5,971 nt of DNA from Chlamydiia bacterium (GTDB lineage Bacteria > Chlamydiota > Chlamydiia > Chlamydiales > FEN-1388), in assembly GCA_028293095.1 (NCBI GenBank), contig JAQGPK010000122.1, positions 1-5,971 of the forward strand. The letters are read 5' to 3'. Under the pieces are notes generated by a model. The model was not told where the DNA came from, did not search any database, and saw only the letters and a list, made by a program, of their open reading frames with translations. This document shows, piece after piece, positions 5,701 through 5,971 of the stretch. Every line of letters begins with the position of its first letter. Position 1 is the stretch's first letter. Position numbers and translations under genes: made by a program.

Positions 5701-5948
5701 TTTTTAACGCAAAGGAATACAAAAGACGCAAAGGCGCAAAAAATAGCCCTAAAACATTTTATGAAGACTTTTTTTATATTTTTTACCACAGAGATCACAG
5801 AGGCCACAGAGATTTTTTATGAGTAGTTGTTAATCAATCTCTATTGCATATCTTCTCTCTGTGTTCTCTGTGGTGAAAAATAAGAAACAAACTATACTAA
5901 TCTTATTCTTTGCGCCTTTGCATCTTCTGTATTCCTTTGCGTTAAAAA
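5701..5948. repeat. Nested foldback element (248 bp) of GCAAAG and CACAGAG arms
   Basis: The outer arms 5701-5745 and 5904-5948 are inverted copies matching at 42 of 45 positions; both contain AACGCAAAGGAATAC and GCAAAGGCGCAAA. Inside them, 5779-5802 and 5857-5880 are a second inverted pair matching at 22 of 24 positions, built on CCACAGAGA and CACAGAG. A 7-bp stem, AGAGATT (5808-5814) with AATCTCT (5836-5842), closes the centre. No open reading frame of useful size lies within. Spacers between outer and inner arms (5746-5778 and 5881-5903) are unrelated. The design suits a non-autonomous foldback or palindromic interspersed repeat. From memory, similar GCAAAG/CACAGAG units occur between genes in many unrelated bacteria, which I cannot verify here. 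The rest of 5634-5971 shows no gene: about 67 bp is gcvH upstream DNA and 23 bp lies beyond the element. Confidence 0.8.
5786..5812. repeat. Three tandem 9-bp CACAGAG units
   Basis: Exact period-9 array with consensus YCACAGAGR: CCACAGAGA, TCACAGAGG, CCACAGAGA. The inverted inner arm (5857-5880) carries only two recognisable units, so the array differs in copy number between the two sides of the foldback. The outer arms have a looser pattern of similar length (ACGCAAAGG then CGCAAA). Confidence 0.75.
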
Positions 5949-5971
5949 AAACATACACCACTACTATGTTA

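Noticed and set aside
5701..5948. CRISPR array
   Set aside because: The repeats are inverted arms and contiguous 9-bp units, without regularly spaced unique spacers of 25-40 bp.

Overview
The window looks like a chromosomal segment of an environmental chlamydia (order Chlamydiales, for example a Parachlamydia-, Waddlia- or Simkania-like organism). The main reason is the long, chlamydial form of the Na+-translocating NADH:quinone oxidoreductase (Na+-NQR) subunits. NqrB is about 509 residues, against about 415 in Vibrio, with roughly 90 extra residues just after the flavin site. A stand-alone gcvH is nearby, and Chlamydiaceae also keep gcvH close to nqrBCDE. The genus cannot be fixed from this sequence.

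Layout. Positions 1-2982 (minus strand) hold nqrB, nqrC and the first 183 codons of nqrD as a tight operon: 14 bp overlap for B/C and 2 bp between C and D. nqrD runs off the left edge; nqrE would be expected next. From about 3046 the plus strand carries comF (a phosphoribosyltransferase-type competence protein), divergent from nqrB. Two unrecognised membrane-protein genes follow at 3903-4349 and 4576-5223. By hand alignment they look like divergent tandem paralogues, and each has an AAGGA ribosome-binding site with the same 7-nt spacer. A strong intrinsic terminator ends the plus-strand genes; one arm of its stem contains the last codons and stop of the convergent gcvH (5256-5633, minus strand).

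The right end (5634-5971) has no gene. It holds a 248-bp foldback element: 45-bp outer arms (42/45 matched) built from GCAAAG units, enclosing 24-bp inner arms built from 9-bp CACAGAG units. It resembles a non-autonomous mobile or palindromic interspersed repeat.

Functionally, NqrB/C/D are membrane parts of a respiratory sodium pump; NqrB and NqrC carry covalent FMN and NqrD has the two cysteines of the NqrD/E metal site. GcvH is the lipoyl carrier of glycine cleavage. ComF and the two unknown membrane proteins have no evident link to either. The most unusual items are the nested foldback repeat, the tandem paralogue pair with structured leader DNA, and the altered FMN motifs in NqrB and NqrC. 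I found no evidence of a larger new multi-gene system.
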